NCBI GenBank assembly: GCA_963682175.1
Contig: OY821793.1
Coordinates: 29,836,391-29,900,390 of the forward strand
Source: Triglochin maritima
Taxonomy: Eukaryota; Streptophyta; Magnoliopsida; Alismatales; Juncaginaceae
Direction of reading: 5' to 3'
DNA: 64,000 nt
The notes beneath the pieces are model-generated. The model made no database searches, was not told the DNA's origin, and saw only the letters and a program-made list of their open reading frames with translations. The translations under genes and the position numbers were made by a program. This document shows positions 25,488 through 37,599 of the stretch, piece by piece (the first letter of the stretch is position 1; each line of letters begins with the position of its first letter).

Positions 25488-25995
25488 TCTCCAGAATAAA
25501 TCACCATTTCTAGCAAGATATTATGTCGAAGAAGCGTCTGATGCCGACTCCCAGGATTCTTCACAACGTAAGCAGCGTGAATGGGACGGTGCGAAGACTT
25601 CCCGATGTTCTTGTCAGCGTTAGCATCGTGAATGTGACGATCCGGTGGTGAAGACTTCGCACCACAACATCTTTGCTGCATTGTTGGAGTGCCCATGACA
25701 GAAAAAGAAGGAAGAAGAAAGAAAGAGTGTCATCGACCGTCCCATTCACGCTGCTTACGTTGTGAAGAACCCTGTGAGTCGGCATCAGACGCTTCTTCGA
25801 AATAATATCTTGCTCGAAATGGTGATTTATTCCGGAGAGAGGTACAACGCTCCGTGGTGAAGACTTACGTCTGTTCGGTTTATGTCGTACATCTCTCCGT
25901 AATAAATCACCATTTCGAGTAAAATATTACGTCGAAGAAGCGTCTGATATCGACTCCAAAGGTTCTTCACAACGTAAGCAGCGTGAATGAGACGA
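25488..25995. repeat. Three ~105-bp copies, two direct and one inverted, able to form a hairpin
   Basis: Copy A (25488-25590, +), copy B (25736-25841, -) and copy C (25893-25995, +) share AAATCACCATTT, CGAAGAAGCGTCTGAT and CTTCACAACGTAAGCAGCGT. A second pair of inverted segments (GGTGCGAAG near 25588 and its inverse near 25660) lies within the A/B loop. A polypyrimidine tract before A is also inverted near 25700-25735. B can pair with A or C to form a stem of about 100 bp. Confidence 0.75.
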
Positions 25996-26239
25996 TCATG
26001 TTTAAGTCTTACATCTTCTTTCCGATTTACTGGGAAAATATATATTATCTTTGTAATTTGTGTGTGTTTGTATTGTTTGTTTGTGTGTGATTTACTGGGA
26101 GAAGATATATTATTTTTGTAATTTTTGTGTGTTTGTGTTTGTGCTTGTATTGTTTGTTTGTCTTTGTGCTCTCATTGTATCTTATTGTGTAATAGTTATC
26201 ATCAATAATATGTACCATCAATATCTCATTGTGCTCTCA

Positions 26240-27360
26240 TTGTATCTACATAAACAGGACAAACTTTCTACATAAACTGGACAAACATTCTACATAAACA
26301 AGACAAACTTTCTACATAAACAGGACAAACTTTCTACATAAACAGGACAAACTTTCTACATAAACAAGACAAAACAGGACAAACTTTCTACATAAACAAG
26401 ACAAAACAGGACAAACTTTCTACATAAACAGGACAAACTTTCAACATAAACAGGACAAAACATGACAAACTTTCTACATAAACAGGACAAAACAAGACAA
26501 GCTTTCTACATAAACAGGACAAACTTTCTACATAAACAGGACAAACTTTCTTCCTAAACCGGACATCAACTACACTTATTCCGGACAGCAAATACTCTTA
26601 TTCCGGACAAACTTTCTGTTCCGTTTCTGAACACACTTTCTTCTTATTCTGGACAACTACACTTATTCCGGACTGCAAATACACTTATTCCGATTCCGGA
26701 CAGCCAATACACTTATTCCGGACAACAAATACACTTATTCCGATTCCGGACAGCAAATACATTTATTCCGGACAGCAAATACACTTATTCCGGACAAACT
26801 TTATGTTCCGTTTCTGGACACACTTTATTCTTAAACCGGACAACAAATACACTTATTCCGGACTGCAAATACACTTATTCCAGACAGCAAATACACTTAT
26901 TCCGGACAAACTTTATGTTTCGTTTCTGGACACACTTTATTCTTAAACCGGACAACAAATACACTTATTCTGGACTGCAAATACACTTATTCCGGACAAC
27001 AAATACACTTATTCCAGACAAATTTTATGTTTCGTTTCTGGACACACTTTATTATTAAATCGGACAACAAATACACTTATTCCGGACAACAAATACACTT
27101 ATTCCGGACTGCAAATACACTTATTCCGGACAGCAAATACACTTATTCCGGACAAACTTTATGTTCCATTTTTGGACACACTTTATTCTTAAACCGGACA
27201 ACAAATACACTTATTCCGGACTGCAAATACACTTATTCCGGACAACAAATACACTTATTCCGGACAAACTTTATGTTCCGTTTCTGGACACACTTTATTC
27301 TTAAACCGGACAACAAATACACTTATTCCGGACTGCAAATACACTTATTCCGGACAGACA
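26240..27360. repeat. Hierarchical tandem array: 22-bp monomers, then a 112-bp higher-order unit
   Basis: From 26245 to about 26545 the unit is 22 bp with core ACATAAACAGGACAAAC. From about 26570 the 22-bp core becomes ACTTATTCCGGACAGC with AAATAC. Within the second part a TTTATGTTCCGTTTCTGG variant block returns at 26801, 26913, 27025, 27159 and 27271, giving spacings of 112, 112, 134 and 112 bp. The exception is longer by exactly one 22-bp monomer. Translations such as TNTLIPD...SGQ repeats are by-products. Confidence 0.88.
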
Positions 27361-27682
27361 CATAACGTAAACAGGACAAACACATAATGTAAACTGCACA
27401 CACACATAAAGTAAGCTAGACAAATTAAGTTGATCCAACGTAAAACATAAAAACAAATATTTTATTATGATAAGTGTGGGCTCTGCACGAATAATGAGAC
27501 TGCACGATTTCCTAGGGTCTGCACACTGTCTTATCTGTGTATTAGGAAATGAATCGTTCAACTTAAAGAATCGGCGTTTTTTAAAAAGATCAAAACGCGC
27601 GAAGAGAAATTTCGCTGACTGGACGCTGACTCAAAGAAAATATTTGAGCTGTACAGATCCACGTAAGGCGCGTCCGTGACGC

Positions 27683-28100
27683 CCGCGTCCGTCTATCACG
27701 ACCCTTTATTGTTTAGATTGTGCCTTTTGATGTCATCATATCACATTGGTCCTATCATTTTAGAAGTATAGCTGTCTAGGACGCTAGGGTGAGGAGGAGG
27801 AAAACTGGATATTTAATTTTTAACACTAGGTTAGCAAAACAAGCAAGATTTAATTAGCTTCGAAATCGCAAGGTCGGCAATAAAGAATTAAAACTAGCCA
27901 CTTAAACTAGGCATTGGATAATGTTGCGAACTTTTCTATTGCCACTCTCTTCGAACGCATCCCTAATTAAGTTTATCTATTTTCAACCACGTACCAAATA
28001 TTTTCTTTGAATATATAGATTTTGAGTTGTACGTAATAAGCTCAATGTTGATTTTTTTTTGATTTTTTTTATAGATGTTGAGAAAATAATCTTACGTTAC
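27683..28100. other. Intergenic, no supported feature
   Basis: AT-rich DNA with no credible open frame or repeat. Confidence 0.5.
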
Positions 28101-28387
28101 ACAAATTGTGTGCTAACACTTTATAATAGAGTTGAATTTATTATCTTTCACCTAACTGCTTAGGTTTTGTTGAGGTGGTGGACCAACCAAATTTAACATG
28201 TTATAAGAACAGATCGATTAATCTGTGGGGGCCTGCTCCAACATATATTGTTCATGCGTAGACACGGAAAAATTATCCCGGTCACGCGTGCGGGGGAGTG
28301 TTGAGACAATAGTCTCACATTGCAAAACACAAATTGTGTACAACACTCTATAATAGAATTAGATTCACTATCCTTCACCTAGAACTG
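28101..28387. repeat. TRIM-like pair of short direct repeats
   Basis: About 58 bp beginning ACAAATTGTGT and ending TTTCACCTA (28101-28160) recurs with roughly 80 percent identity at 28329-28387. The 170 bp between contains GTTGAGACAATAGTCTCACAT. Short direct repeats around a few hundred non-coding bases suggest a terminal-repeat retrotransposon in miniature or a related non-autonomous repeat. The right copy overlaps the end of the TRM8-like fragment. Confidence 0.35.
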
Positions 28388-28658
28388 CACACGTTTATCC
28401 AATTTTTGGTGTATTGCGAAACCCATATAGTTTTTTGAGTCACGAAACTTCTTCGCAAGCCATAGTAGAAGGAATCGTCCACTTCCACAGCCTATATTCA
28501 CCATGAGAGGGAGAGTAGGATCGTGGAACACGTCCTTCCAATTTGGTACTTCGGCAGGAACCAAAAGAGATGAAGTTAGTGGATTAGCATGTTGCGGCAT
28601 TCGAACGTGGCCTACATGGCTGATTTCTTGATTGAGATGGAGTTCTGCATACTCCACT
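28370..28658 (-). pseudogene. Fragment of a tRNA (guanine-N7-)-methyltransferase gene (TRM8/TrmB type)
   Basis: One exon-like open stretch encodes VEYAELHLNQEISHVGHVR, a NPLTSSLLVPAEVPNWKDVF segment, DPTLPLMVNIGCGSGRFLL (SAM-binding motif I, with GCGSG), and KNYMGFAIHQKLDKRVQF. These match the N-terminal half of the plant enzyme that makes m7G46 in tRNA. The following residue, Trp in the family, is TAG (28379-28381), and after VKD the sequence becomes repeat DNA. Motifs IV and later and the first exon are missing nearby. LL duplication near LLLWLAKK and Asn for Asp before IGCGSG suggest relaxed constraint. A truncated gene copy, not functional. Confidence 0.75.
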
Positions 28659-28690
28659 TGAACAACCAAATTTAACAATAGAGAAATCAA

Positions 28691-31009
28691 AGCTCTAACA
28701 TTTCAAGTATCCGCAATTCAAATGTGTACCATAGCGTGTAAACTTTAAAAGCACACGTTGCGGTTTATAAACTAAATAGTACTTAAGAAATTGATCTTTA
28801 TCAACACCTTCAGTTTAGAAAAGATTGGAGAAAATCAACAGTGTACATATGAATGTTTTTCGAACTCCCATTCCACGTGTCAAATATTTTCAATACAAAC
28901 TTTGTATGTCACCTCCAATTTAAAACCACAACTCGTCTGACAAGTAAAAACGGATATTGAAAAATTCTGGATCATATCAAACAAAAAAACAACACAATCG
29001 TAGCCCCAACAACCAATGTCCAATTTATGAAATAATTAACTAACATGTCATGTCTTGTCCATCGTGTTCAGTTGATCTCATCCTCAACCTAATGCATTAT
29101 TATCAATTTTAATCTCTTCTACCTTATCCAAAGAATTCCTTTCCATTTCTTTAATTCCAACATTGATTATTTTTAACAAGAGAGTAGGTTGGATGAGACG
29201 AATGGTGTGAGTTAAGCCATGTTGGCCTACATAGAAGACATTTGGGTCCTAATCCTTATTGTCTTCAAGCATCCAAAGTGTTATTCCATTAAGATTCTTT
29301 GTTTGTTGGGCAACATATCAATCTCCACGACTCCACCACTTATTTTGTTTTATTTAAGGCCAATGTGATTTCTTTTTTTGTTATTTTATCAAACCGACCA
29401 CCTTGTTCATGAATTATTGAATCACAACCTGAAAGTAACATGGTATCGAGAGTCCCATCAATCATCTGAGAACTATATGTAATTCCAAGGAATATTGCTT
29501 CACATCACAATTAAGGTATACATAGATACAATTTTCTTTGATGCGAGGTAAGAAATGCTAACAGGAACATATGTTTTTGCTAAATAATAGCCAAGTTATT
29601 ATTTCTCACAAAAAAATATTATTATATACTCCAAACAGTACGAAAATACGAATTGAAATCGATCCTCAACAATCAACCAAGTCGATCATTCATAACATAA
29701 TTGAATTCCAAAGAGATTAGCTTTTTCAGCCGCACTAGAGATTAGAAAACCAGACATGAACTTTCAAAACCCTAACATATGATACATGTCGATAAGGATG
29801 AGGTGAAATAGGGAACACAAGGATGATTGCAATGCACAGCCTGTCAATCCGTAGCCATCCAAATCACTGAAGAGAACACAAACACAGCATGTGAGGTCAA
29901 AAATTATTGTCTGTCATCAGAGATTTGGAAATCAATCAGTTGCTAGACATGTTTTCTTCGCAGATCTCCCAGTGCATGCTGTGACTGGAATAGTGGAATG
30001 ATTGGAGAAAAAATATCTCATGGAATGTACAGTATTGAAGACAAGTGAGTTAATAAGATCACATGCTCTTGTTGGCACATAGTAGATGAGTGTAGATTTT
30101 TCTTTTTGTTCGGCAAGCAACACTTGGCGGGTTAAATTTTAATTATTAATGTAAGTAATATTAATTTTATCGATCATAAGTTGTTATATAAAAAATCCAA
30201 TTTGTTGCTCACCTTCACACATTTTATGAGTTATTCTATATTTAAGTTGCATTTTCTAATTTATTATCTGGCGTTAAGTGTTGATATAGAAGGGTGAATG
30301 TATTTACCAGTGAGTTGGTGTTAGGAAATGGGCATATGATTATGTGGAGATACACCACCGACACACAATAGGAATAAGTTAATTAATTCCTTGTTTCATC
30401 ACAATGACATTATAGAAATATTCAATAGTTTGGACATTAACAAAACGTCAAGAACCGAGTATACATGATAAGATGGCAATCCGTTCAGCCCAAATAATAA
30501 TCTAAGAAAATAATATAGCCAATCAGCATACAGAAAGCAATTCACTTTAATTAATCCATTCAATACATGTCAAGTATCATCATCTTCCAACACTATTAAA
30601 TAAACTTGCTATTGTAAATAAACATATCCTAAACTCCAATATAAGAAACTACAACTAACAAGAACAGGTGTAATTAGTTGTAAGTAGAATTAGATCAGAT
30701 GTATAGAGAAGAAAACTTAATAAAAAAAAGGAAGCGCGCATGCATGATGCTGATTTTGCTGAAGTTTATTTTGTTTTTCAACAAGAAGAACAGAATCAAC
30801 AAAGCAACATTCAACTGCCCATGGTGCGTGCAAGAATCCTCCATCAACAAGAGTCTAGTCCTTCACATGCAACTCCAAGAGAACAACAACAACAACAACA
30901 ACAACACAAAAGCAAGCAAATACGTACAACCCCACCATGCATGAACATACCCCCACAAACACCTCATGGATTAAACCACATATATGCATGGTTGGAATTT
31001 TGGTTCTAA
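28691..31009. other. Intergenic between TRM8 fragment and TIP1 gene
   Basis: No gene is supported. An (AAC)n tract lies near 30884-30905. The last few hundred bases are probably the TIP1 3' untranslated region (the gene runs leftwards). Frames at 30699-31009 are low-complexity by-products. Confidence 0.5.
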
Positions 31010-32784
31010 TTAGTAGTCACCACCAGTGCTTGGGAGCTGCTCATGAGTACGGGAGATGAAGAACAACTCATAGATGACCCCAGCAAGTCCACCACCAACG
31101 AGTGGTCCGACCCAGTACACCCAGTGGTTGGTCCAATCCCAGCTAACCAAAGACGGTCCGAACGACACGGCCGGGTTCATCGATGCACCAGTGAAGGCTC
31201 CACCAACCAAAATGTTGGCTCCAACCACGAAACCAATTGCGATTGGTGCAATGGTTCCAACGCTTCCCTTCTTTGGGTCGATGGCCGTCGCGTACACCGT
31301 GTACACTAGTCCGAAGGTCATCACTATCTCGAACACTAATCCATTCCAGACTGAGACTCCAGCTGAGAGACCAAAGCTACCAGTGTCCTATATAATATCA
31401 TCATAATCAAAATTGATCTTATATGTTATTAATTATCTGAAAATAAGTCGAATCTCCCCCTAATTGTCAATTGGTATCAGAGTACTACTATTCATGAAGT
31501 GTTGAAATGAAAATAAGATATGAGCTAACTATGTTTGGTCTTTTTGAATTATTTCATGATAAATATAAGCTAAATCTTGGACTTCAAACGAAAATCAAAA
31601 GTATAATATTAGGGTTGTTTTCCTAATTTTTCAAAAATAATTTAAGTTTTCCCCAAGAGTAATTATGTTAAAAGTCATGTCGGGCATCAACAGAGACGTC
31701 CGACCGAACGTAAAATAACTAAATGCACCAATTGATTTTTAGATGGAAGTCTTTTTAAACAAAGCGGTCGACAAGGAGAATAGATTGTCTTACAAGTCCA
31801 CCGGTGGAGAACTTGAGGAGAAGGCAAGCGACGGTCGAGCCAAGGAGTTGGGCAATCCAGTAGAGGATGCCACGGAGGAGGGTGATGTTGCCACCAACGA
31901 AGGCACCAAAGGTCACGGCAGGGTTGACGTGGCCGCCGGAGATGTTGGCACCAACGGAGACGGCCACAAAAAGACCGAAACCGTGAGCAATCGCCGCCGA
32001 GATGAGACCGGCCGGAGATGCCGCACCATCAGCACTCAACTTGCCTTTACACAAACATCAAGTGATCATGTTATAATTAATCACTAATTAATCCTTGTGT
32101 TGGTTACAAAACAAAAGACTTCAATTCTTTCTAAGTTTTCCCCATAGTAGTGATATTTAGTTTAACCAAAATATATTGAACCAATAACATTTTTTGTGTC
32201 ATATAGAGAATATAAGTGAAGCTAAATTTTAGGTGAAAATCAAGAGTTCTCACGCTTTACTTGTTATTCACTTGATAGGTTACTTCTTTGATACAAAACT
32301 TAGAAAGTAATACATGTTACATAATGGAAAAGAAATACCACAAACGCAAAAATAGAAAACTCAAATCTTTTTTGCTGGAAGACTGGAAGTTGCAAAAAGC
32401 ACGCATTGACACTGAAATATGGCCATACGTGACACTTCTCTTTGAGTGATCTCATTCGCTTAGAAGATAGAAAAAAAGGTACATAACATACGTAAAGACA
32501 TGAATTTACTATCAGAAAGTTATTTTTTATATCTAATCGAGGTTGTTATTAAATTTAATTGTGAAGCTGCTTTATAATGTCAGAGTCAGACAGACAACAT
32601 GGATCTCAAAGACGGATATTTTTTTGGTTCAGGAAAAGAATTAGAACGTACTGTAGGCCATGCCAGAGCCTTGGCCAGCGAAGACGAAGATTAGAGTGGA
32701 GAGGAACTCGGCCAAGGCGGCCTTGAGGGCCTCGGGTTGGGTGGCATCCTCCGTTCTCCCGACGGCGATCCTTGTGATCGGCAT
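31010..32784 (-). CDS. Tonoplast intrinsic protein, TIP1 (gamma-TIP) aquaporin
   Basis: Three exons on the minus strand: 32652-32784, 31794-32044 and 31010-31387, GT..AG introns, 253 aa, the usual TIP1 length. The N-terminus [20 protein letters not shown] is TIP1-like. Both pore motifs are intact: [12 protein letters not shown] in exon 2 and [12 protein letters not shown] in exon 3. Flanking helices include [54 protein letters not shown] and APIAIGF. The visible selectivity-filter context (His in AHGFG, Ile in IAIGF, Val after NPA) fits the TIP1 class. TIP1s carry water, and often H2O2, urea and glycerol, across the vacuolar membrane. C-terminus [11 protein letters not shown] is close to the TIP1;1 consensus, with a small insertion. 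Overlapping plus-strand frames are shadows. Confidence 0.95.
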
Positions 32785-33238
32785 CTTGATTAGCGTAATT
32801 AGCTTCTCTAATAACAACTATTTATGTGAACTATTGATGGATGTGTTTCTCTTTGCTCACAATGTGATGTACATTTATACTGGTGTGGGAGCGCATATTA
32901 TTGGTTTTGCATATGCAACCCTACAAATGTTGGATTTTGAGATTCATATGTATTTATTTTGATATTAATTTTTTTCCTATCCTTTCTTTTGGTAACAAAA
33001 GATTCTACAATTCACTCAACCACCAGCTATTAAGCTATATATTGTGAGAACAACAGATTGAAGGTATAAAGTCTACAAGAATAATAAATTTGAACACTTT
33101 TAATGGAGGTAACTAATTATTACAAGAGCAAATTGAACGTCTGTTACAATGCGAAGTCATTATAGTTAGTCATCTTTTGAATTTTTATCCAAGATGGTGT
33201 CAACATAAGTTGGTAAATTTCATATTAATATCACGTTT
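32785..33238. other. TIP1 promoter region
   Basis: Upstream of the minus-strand TIP1 start. It is AT-rich with no gene; no regulatory motif is claimed. Confidence 0.4.
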
Positions 33239-33239
33239 G

Positions 33240-33302
<63 letters not shown>
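33239..33302. repeat. (TA)n microsatellite
   Basis: About 30 uninterrupted TA units. It directly abuts the MITE that starts at about 33308. Confidence 0.95.
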
Positions 33303-33306
<4 letters not shown>

Positions 33307-33307
33307 A

Positions 33308-33745
33308 GAGCATAAAAAACAACGTCCGGCTATCCTGGGCGTTTTGCACTCTCTCCGACACGTCAGCTCACACAACCTACCAAAAAAATCTCCTTAACCC
33401 AGCCACATCATTTGGAGATCAATCATAGGTAAAATATAAAAAAATTCACAAAAAATTCTACAAAATCAAAACAAATAAAAAACATTTTTTCAAATATTTC
33501 TTTCGAAAAACAATTTAAAACGAATTTAAAAATATTTTTAACTCTAAATAAAAATAAATAAATAATCGACCCAATAGGGGCACGTGCCCTCACCCCAAGA
33601 CACCGGGACGTCCAACTGGGACGCTCGACCCAAATCCACGCACCCGAGTGGGCACCCCGGGCACGCACCTGACACCTGCCCACCCCGTTAAGGCTTGGGC
33701 TCTCGGGATGTGCGGCCCCTGCCGCACGCATTGTTAACAACGCTT
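33308..33745. mobile_element. Diverged PIF/Harbinger-like MITE
   Basis: It begins TTA-GAGCATAAAAAACAACG and ends with an imperfect inverse (CATTGTTAACAACGCT). Like the element in MORF1 it has CACGTCAGC just inside the left end and a GC-rich, GGGCNCCC-like right half. The right target duplication is not clean (TTG or TGC instead of TTA), so the right end is approximate. No coding capacity. Confidence 0.5.
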
Positions 33746-34055
33746 TGCATAGAGTTCTCCAACTGCGCATCCTTGTTATTCACGTGGATTCTTGTAATTG
33801 TACCATTAAGTAAATATAATTAGATAAACTATCATGATTGATATTGTGATTTGTTAAATAATAGCCTTTTTCAAGTTTTTTAGGCATATTCATGCAGCAA
33901 TTTTTTATTCCTCACCTTTCGCCACAAAGGACGATTGGCTTTTAAAATTTTGGGCAAACGTCAGGTTAAAATAAATGCCAACTTCTATATACAACAACAA
34001 CAAAGTCTTTTATCCCAAACTAGTTGGGGTAGACTAGAAATGAAACTCTAAGAAG

Positions 34056-35602
34056 TCACGGTTCAGGCACGTGAATCGCCTTCTTCCACGCGTTTCTATC
34101 CAATGCAAATTCTCGAGGAACGTTCCAATCTTTTAAATCTCTTTTGACCGCTTCCTCCCAAGTCAATTGTGGTCTGCCTCTTCCTCTTTTTATATCATCG
34201 ATCTGATTCAATACCCCTCTTCTTATAGGTGCCTCCATAGGTCTTTTTTGTACATGTCCATACCATCTCAGTCTGTGTTGGATAACTTTCTCTTTCATTG
34301 AAGCAACTCCAACTCTCTCACGAATGTCTTCATTTCTAATATGATCCATTCGCGTATGGTCACACATCCACCTCAACATCCTCATTTCAGATACACTCAT
34401 CTTTTGTATATGTTGTCTTTTAGTAACTCAACATTCCGCACCATATAGCATTGCAGGTCTTATTGCGGTTCTATAAAATTTTCCTTTTAACTTAAGTGGA
34501 ATTTTCTTGTCACATAAGACACCTGAGGCTTGTCGCTATTTCATCCATCCTGCTCTAATTCTATGGTTAACATTTTCATCGATCTCCCCATCTTTTTGAA
34601 GTATTGATCCAAGATATCTAAAAATATCTTTTCTACGCACCACTTGCCCATCTAATATAATTTCCTCTTACTCGGTATTAACGATACTGAAACAACATTT
34701 CATATATTCAGTTTTACAGCTACTTAGTTTAAAACATTTTGTTTCTAAAATATTTCTCCACAACTCTAGTTTTCTCTCCACGCCTACCCTACTCTCGTCA
34801 GTTAATACTACATCATCCGCAAAAAACATACACCATGGAACCTCACATTGTAGGTCTTTTGTCACCTCGTCCATTACTAAAGCAAATAGATATGGACTTA
34901 AAGCTGAACCCTGATGAAGTCTAATCTTAATCGGAAAAACTTTAATCACACCATCACAAATTCTAATACTAGTTTCAACTCCTTCATACGTATCTTTAAT
35001 TAAATTCACATATTTTGTTGATACTTTCTTTTTCTCGAGGACCCATCACATAACATTTCTTGGAACTCTGTCATATGACTTTTCTAAATCAATAAAAACC
35101 ATATGTAAATCTTTCTTTTGTTCTCTATACCTCTCCATAAGTTGTCTAATAAGAAATATGACATCTATCGTTGACCTTCCAGGCATGAAACCAAATTGAT
35201 TATCTCTAACACATGTCTCTTTCCTTAGACGGTGCTCAATTACTCTTTCCCACAATTTCATATATGACACATGAGTTTGATACCTCTATAGTTAGTGCAA
35301 CTTTGAATATCACCTTTATTCTTGTAAATTGGCACTAAAATACTTCTTCTCCACTCATTTGGTATTTTATTTTTCTCAAAGATACTACTAAACAATTTAG
35401 TTAACCACGTTACTGCTTTATCCCCTAGACATTTCCACACCTCAATCGGGATCTCGTCTGGTCCTAAAGCCTTACCAACTTTCATCCTTTTTAAGACTTC
35501 CTTAACCTCAACTTCTCTTATCCTCCGTACAAATCGTCTATTAGATTCCTCAATTGTATCATCCATTTCAAAAGTGTCGTTATCCTTTTCTCCATTAAAC
35601 AA
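34056..35602 (-). pseudogene. RTE LINE reverse transcriptase domain
   Basis: Several frame pieces together spell the [83 protein letters not shown], then HQGSALSPYLFALVMDE and the catalytic FADDVVL. A C-terminal LRWYGHVQKRP, WEEAVKRDLK segment is also present. Stops and frameshifts near 34660, 35040 and 35260 disrupt it. The catalytic Asp pair is still encoded, but no full-length protein is possible. Confidence 0.88.
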
Positions 35603-36379
35603 CTTATCAAAATATTCTCTCTATCTTTCCTTGATATCCTTCGCATCAACTAAGAGGTTATTATTATCATCTTTAATGCATTTAATTTGATTAAGATCTC
35701 TAGTTTTCTTCTCTTTTATTTTAGCCAACTTATATATTCCAACATCTCCCTCCTTTGATCCCAACTTTTGGTATAAATTCTCATAAACAACCCCTCTAAC
35801 CTCTCTTACTGCTTTCTTAGCTTTTTTATTAGTCAACTTATACTCTTCTAAGTTAGTTTCATTTTTATATTTAAACCACATCTTATAACATTATTTCTTA
35901 GTTATAATTGCTTGTTGTACATCATCATTCCACCATCACATGTCTCTCGAATCTAGTCTACCTCCTCTACTCTCCCCCACAAACTTCTTTAGGCACTCGA
36001 CGAATGTAAGATGACATACTCTCCCACATACTATTAACGTCTCCTACAACATCCCAATGTCCCTCTGCCATAAGTTTATCCTTAAATCTCATACATTTTT
36101 CTCCTTTAAGATTCTACCACTTAATCTTCACATCTTTATTACACTTATTCCGTACTACACCAATACGAAAGCGAAAGTTCGCTACTACCAACTTATGTTG
36201 AGTCACCACACACTCTCCAGGTATTACTTTACAATCTATACAAGATCCTCGATCATCTTTTCGAGTAAGCACAAAATCAATTTGACTTCGATGTTGACCA
36301 CTACAAAATGTGACTAAATGAGATTCTCTTTTCCTAAAGAAAGTATTTGCTACCATAAGGTCATATGCTATAGCGAAAT

Positions 36380-37036
36380 TCAGAAAATCTTCTCATTCTT
36401 TATTCCTAACACCAAACCCAAATCCTCCATGGATACGTTCAAACCTTCGTTATCTTTACCAACATGACCGTTAAAATCTCCTCCAATACAAAGTTTCTCA
36501 CTACTAGGAATCTCTCTCACCATAATGTAAAGGTCCTCCCAAAATTGTTTCTTCATTGTTTCGCTCAAACCTACTTGTGGGGCATAGGTGCTAATGACAT
36601 TCAAAATCAATTTTCCGATAACTAACTTAATCAAAATTATTCGATCACCTTGTCTTTTAACCTCTACCACCTCATCTCTTAGGCTCTTATCTACTAAGAT
36701 TCCTACTCCATTTTTATTTCTATCTTTTCCACTATACCGTAACTTAAACCCTGTATTTTCAGCTTCTTTAGCTTTTTCACCTACACATTTGGTCTCCTGA
36801 ACACAAAGAATATTGACTTTTCTCTTGTTGATCACATCCACTAACTCTCTCAATTTCCCTGTTAAAGATCCAACATTCCAACTACCTATGCGTATCCTAT
36901 TATCCTCAACTAGCTTCCTTACCCCTCGCACCCGTTGAGTAAAGTATGAGGACCCTAACTCCTTGTGCACTACATCCGGGCGCTGATGCAGTGTGCGACT
37001 AAGGTGGTGGCGTCCCTCGACTAGCTTCCTTATCAC
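36380..37036 (-). pseudogene. RTE LINE apurinic/apyrimidinic-type endonuclease domain
   Basis: Open for 218 codons. APE-type endonuclease motifs appear in order: RIGSWNVGSLTGKLRELVD, ILCVQETK (catalytic Glu), YSGKDRNKNGVGILVDKSL, LNVISTYAPQVG and GGDFNGHVG (catalytic Asp/Asn). This matches RTE endonucleases. The domain continues past a stop into a second piece at 36114-36356 (KLVVANFRFR, RSQIDFVLTR), so the polyprotein is interrupted. Confidence 0.85.
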
Positions 37037-37599
37037 TCACACCCGTCGAGAATGATGCGTAGACCCTTGCTCACTTTGAATCACTACATCCAGGGCCCGA
37101 TGTAGCACGTCGCTAAGAGGGTGACGCGCCAAACACGATTCTCTTTTAATTTTATTTCCATGGGAGTAGCTAGAGTTTTACGCTGGCTCGCAACACCTAT
37201 CGCAACCCTCCTCCTTTATCCTGGCTTGGGACAGGCTATGTACACGTACATAGGCGGAGTTTAATGCGAACCTCTATATCTATTATCAAAATAAGTTGGA
37301 TAACGTCAAACTTCTAGATGTTGAAGTATATGCTTGAATAAATCAAACTTCAAATTAATTACAACTCAAGTCTTAAATGATTCAATGTTAAATCTATCAA
37401 AAAAAAGATATTAAATTTCTCTCTCCCAAAAATATAAGCTCCTAAAAAACGTCATGATTTTCCACTTTTACACAGTAAAATTTACAATCCTAGAAGGCTA
37501 GAATAAAAAAAATCATCAATATTGTTCTTTGGTGAATCCAAAAAGGTACACCTTGACCTACTCAAATTTCAACAATTACATGCTCAAACATAAAGGAAA

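Larger units (their letters stand above)
25303..27682. mobile_element. TIR-bounded element containing a hairpin and a tandem array
   Basis: A 25-bp sequence at 25303-25327, beginning GCGTCACGGACG and ending TACGTGGA, recurs inverted at 27658-27682 with 22 of 25 matches. The pair encloses about 2.3 kb holding the inverted/direct repeats at 25488-25995 and the tandem array at 26240-27360. No transposase is encoded and no target duplication was confirmed, so it is a candidate non-autonomous DNA transposon. The true ends may lie slightly outside these repeats. Confidence 0.45.
33991..37272 (-). mobile_element. RTE-clade non-LTR retrotransposon (LINE), near full length, decayed
   Basis: An exact 7-bp target duplication TCTATAT lies at 33984-33990 and 37273-37279. 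The 3' end (left, minus strand) finishes in a (TTG)n tail after AGTTTGGGATAAA, which is characteristic of plant RTE elements. The 5' end carries CAAGCCAGGATAAAGGAGG. Coding order on the minus strand is endonuclease then reverse transcriptase, both broken. At about 3.28 kb it is full RTE length. Confidence 0.9.

Noticed and set aside
26240..27360. CRISPR-like array
   Set aside because: The repeats are contiguous 22-bp tandem units without unique spacers, in a plant nuclear context, with no cas genes.
27027..27365. 112-codon frame encoding TNTLIPD/KYTYSGQ repeats
   Set aside because: It is created by the 22-bp and 112-bp tandem repeat, with variants shifting frame; no protein family or start context supports it.
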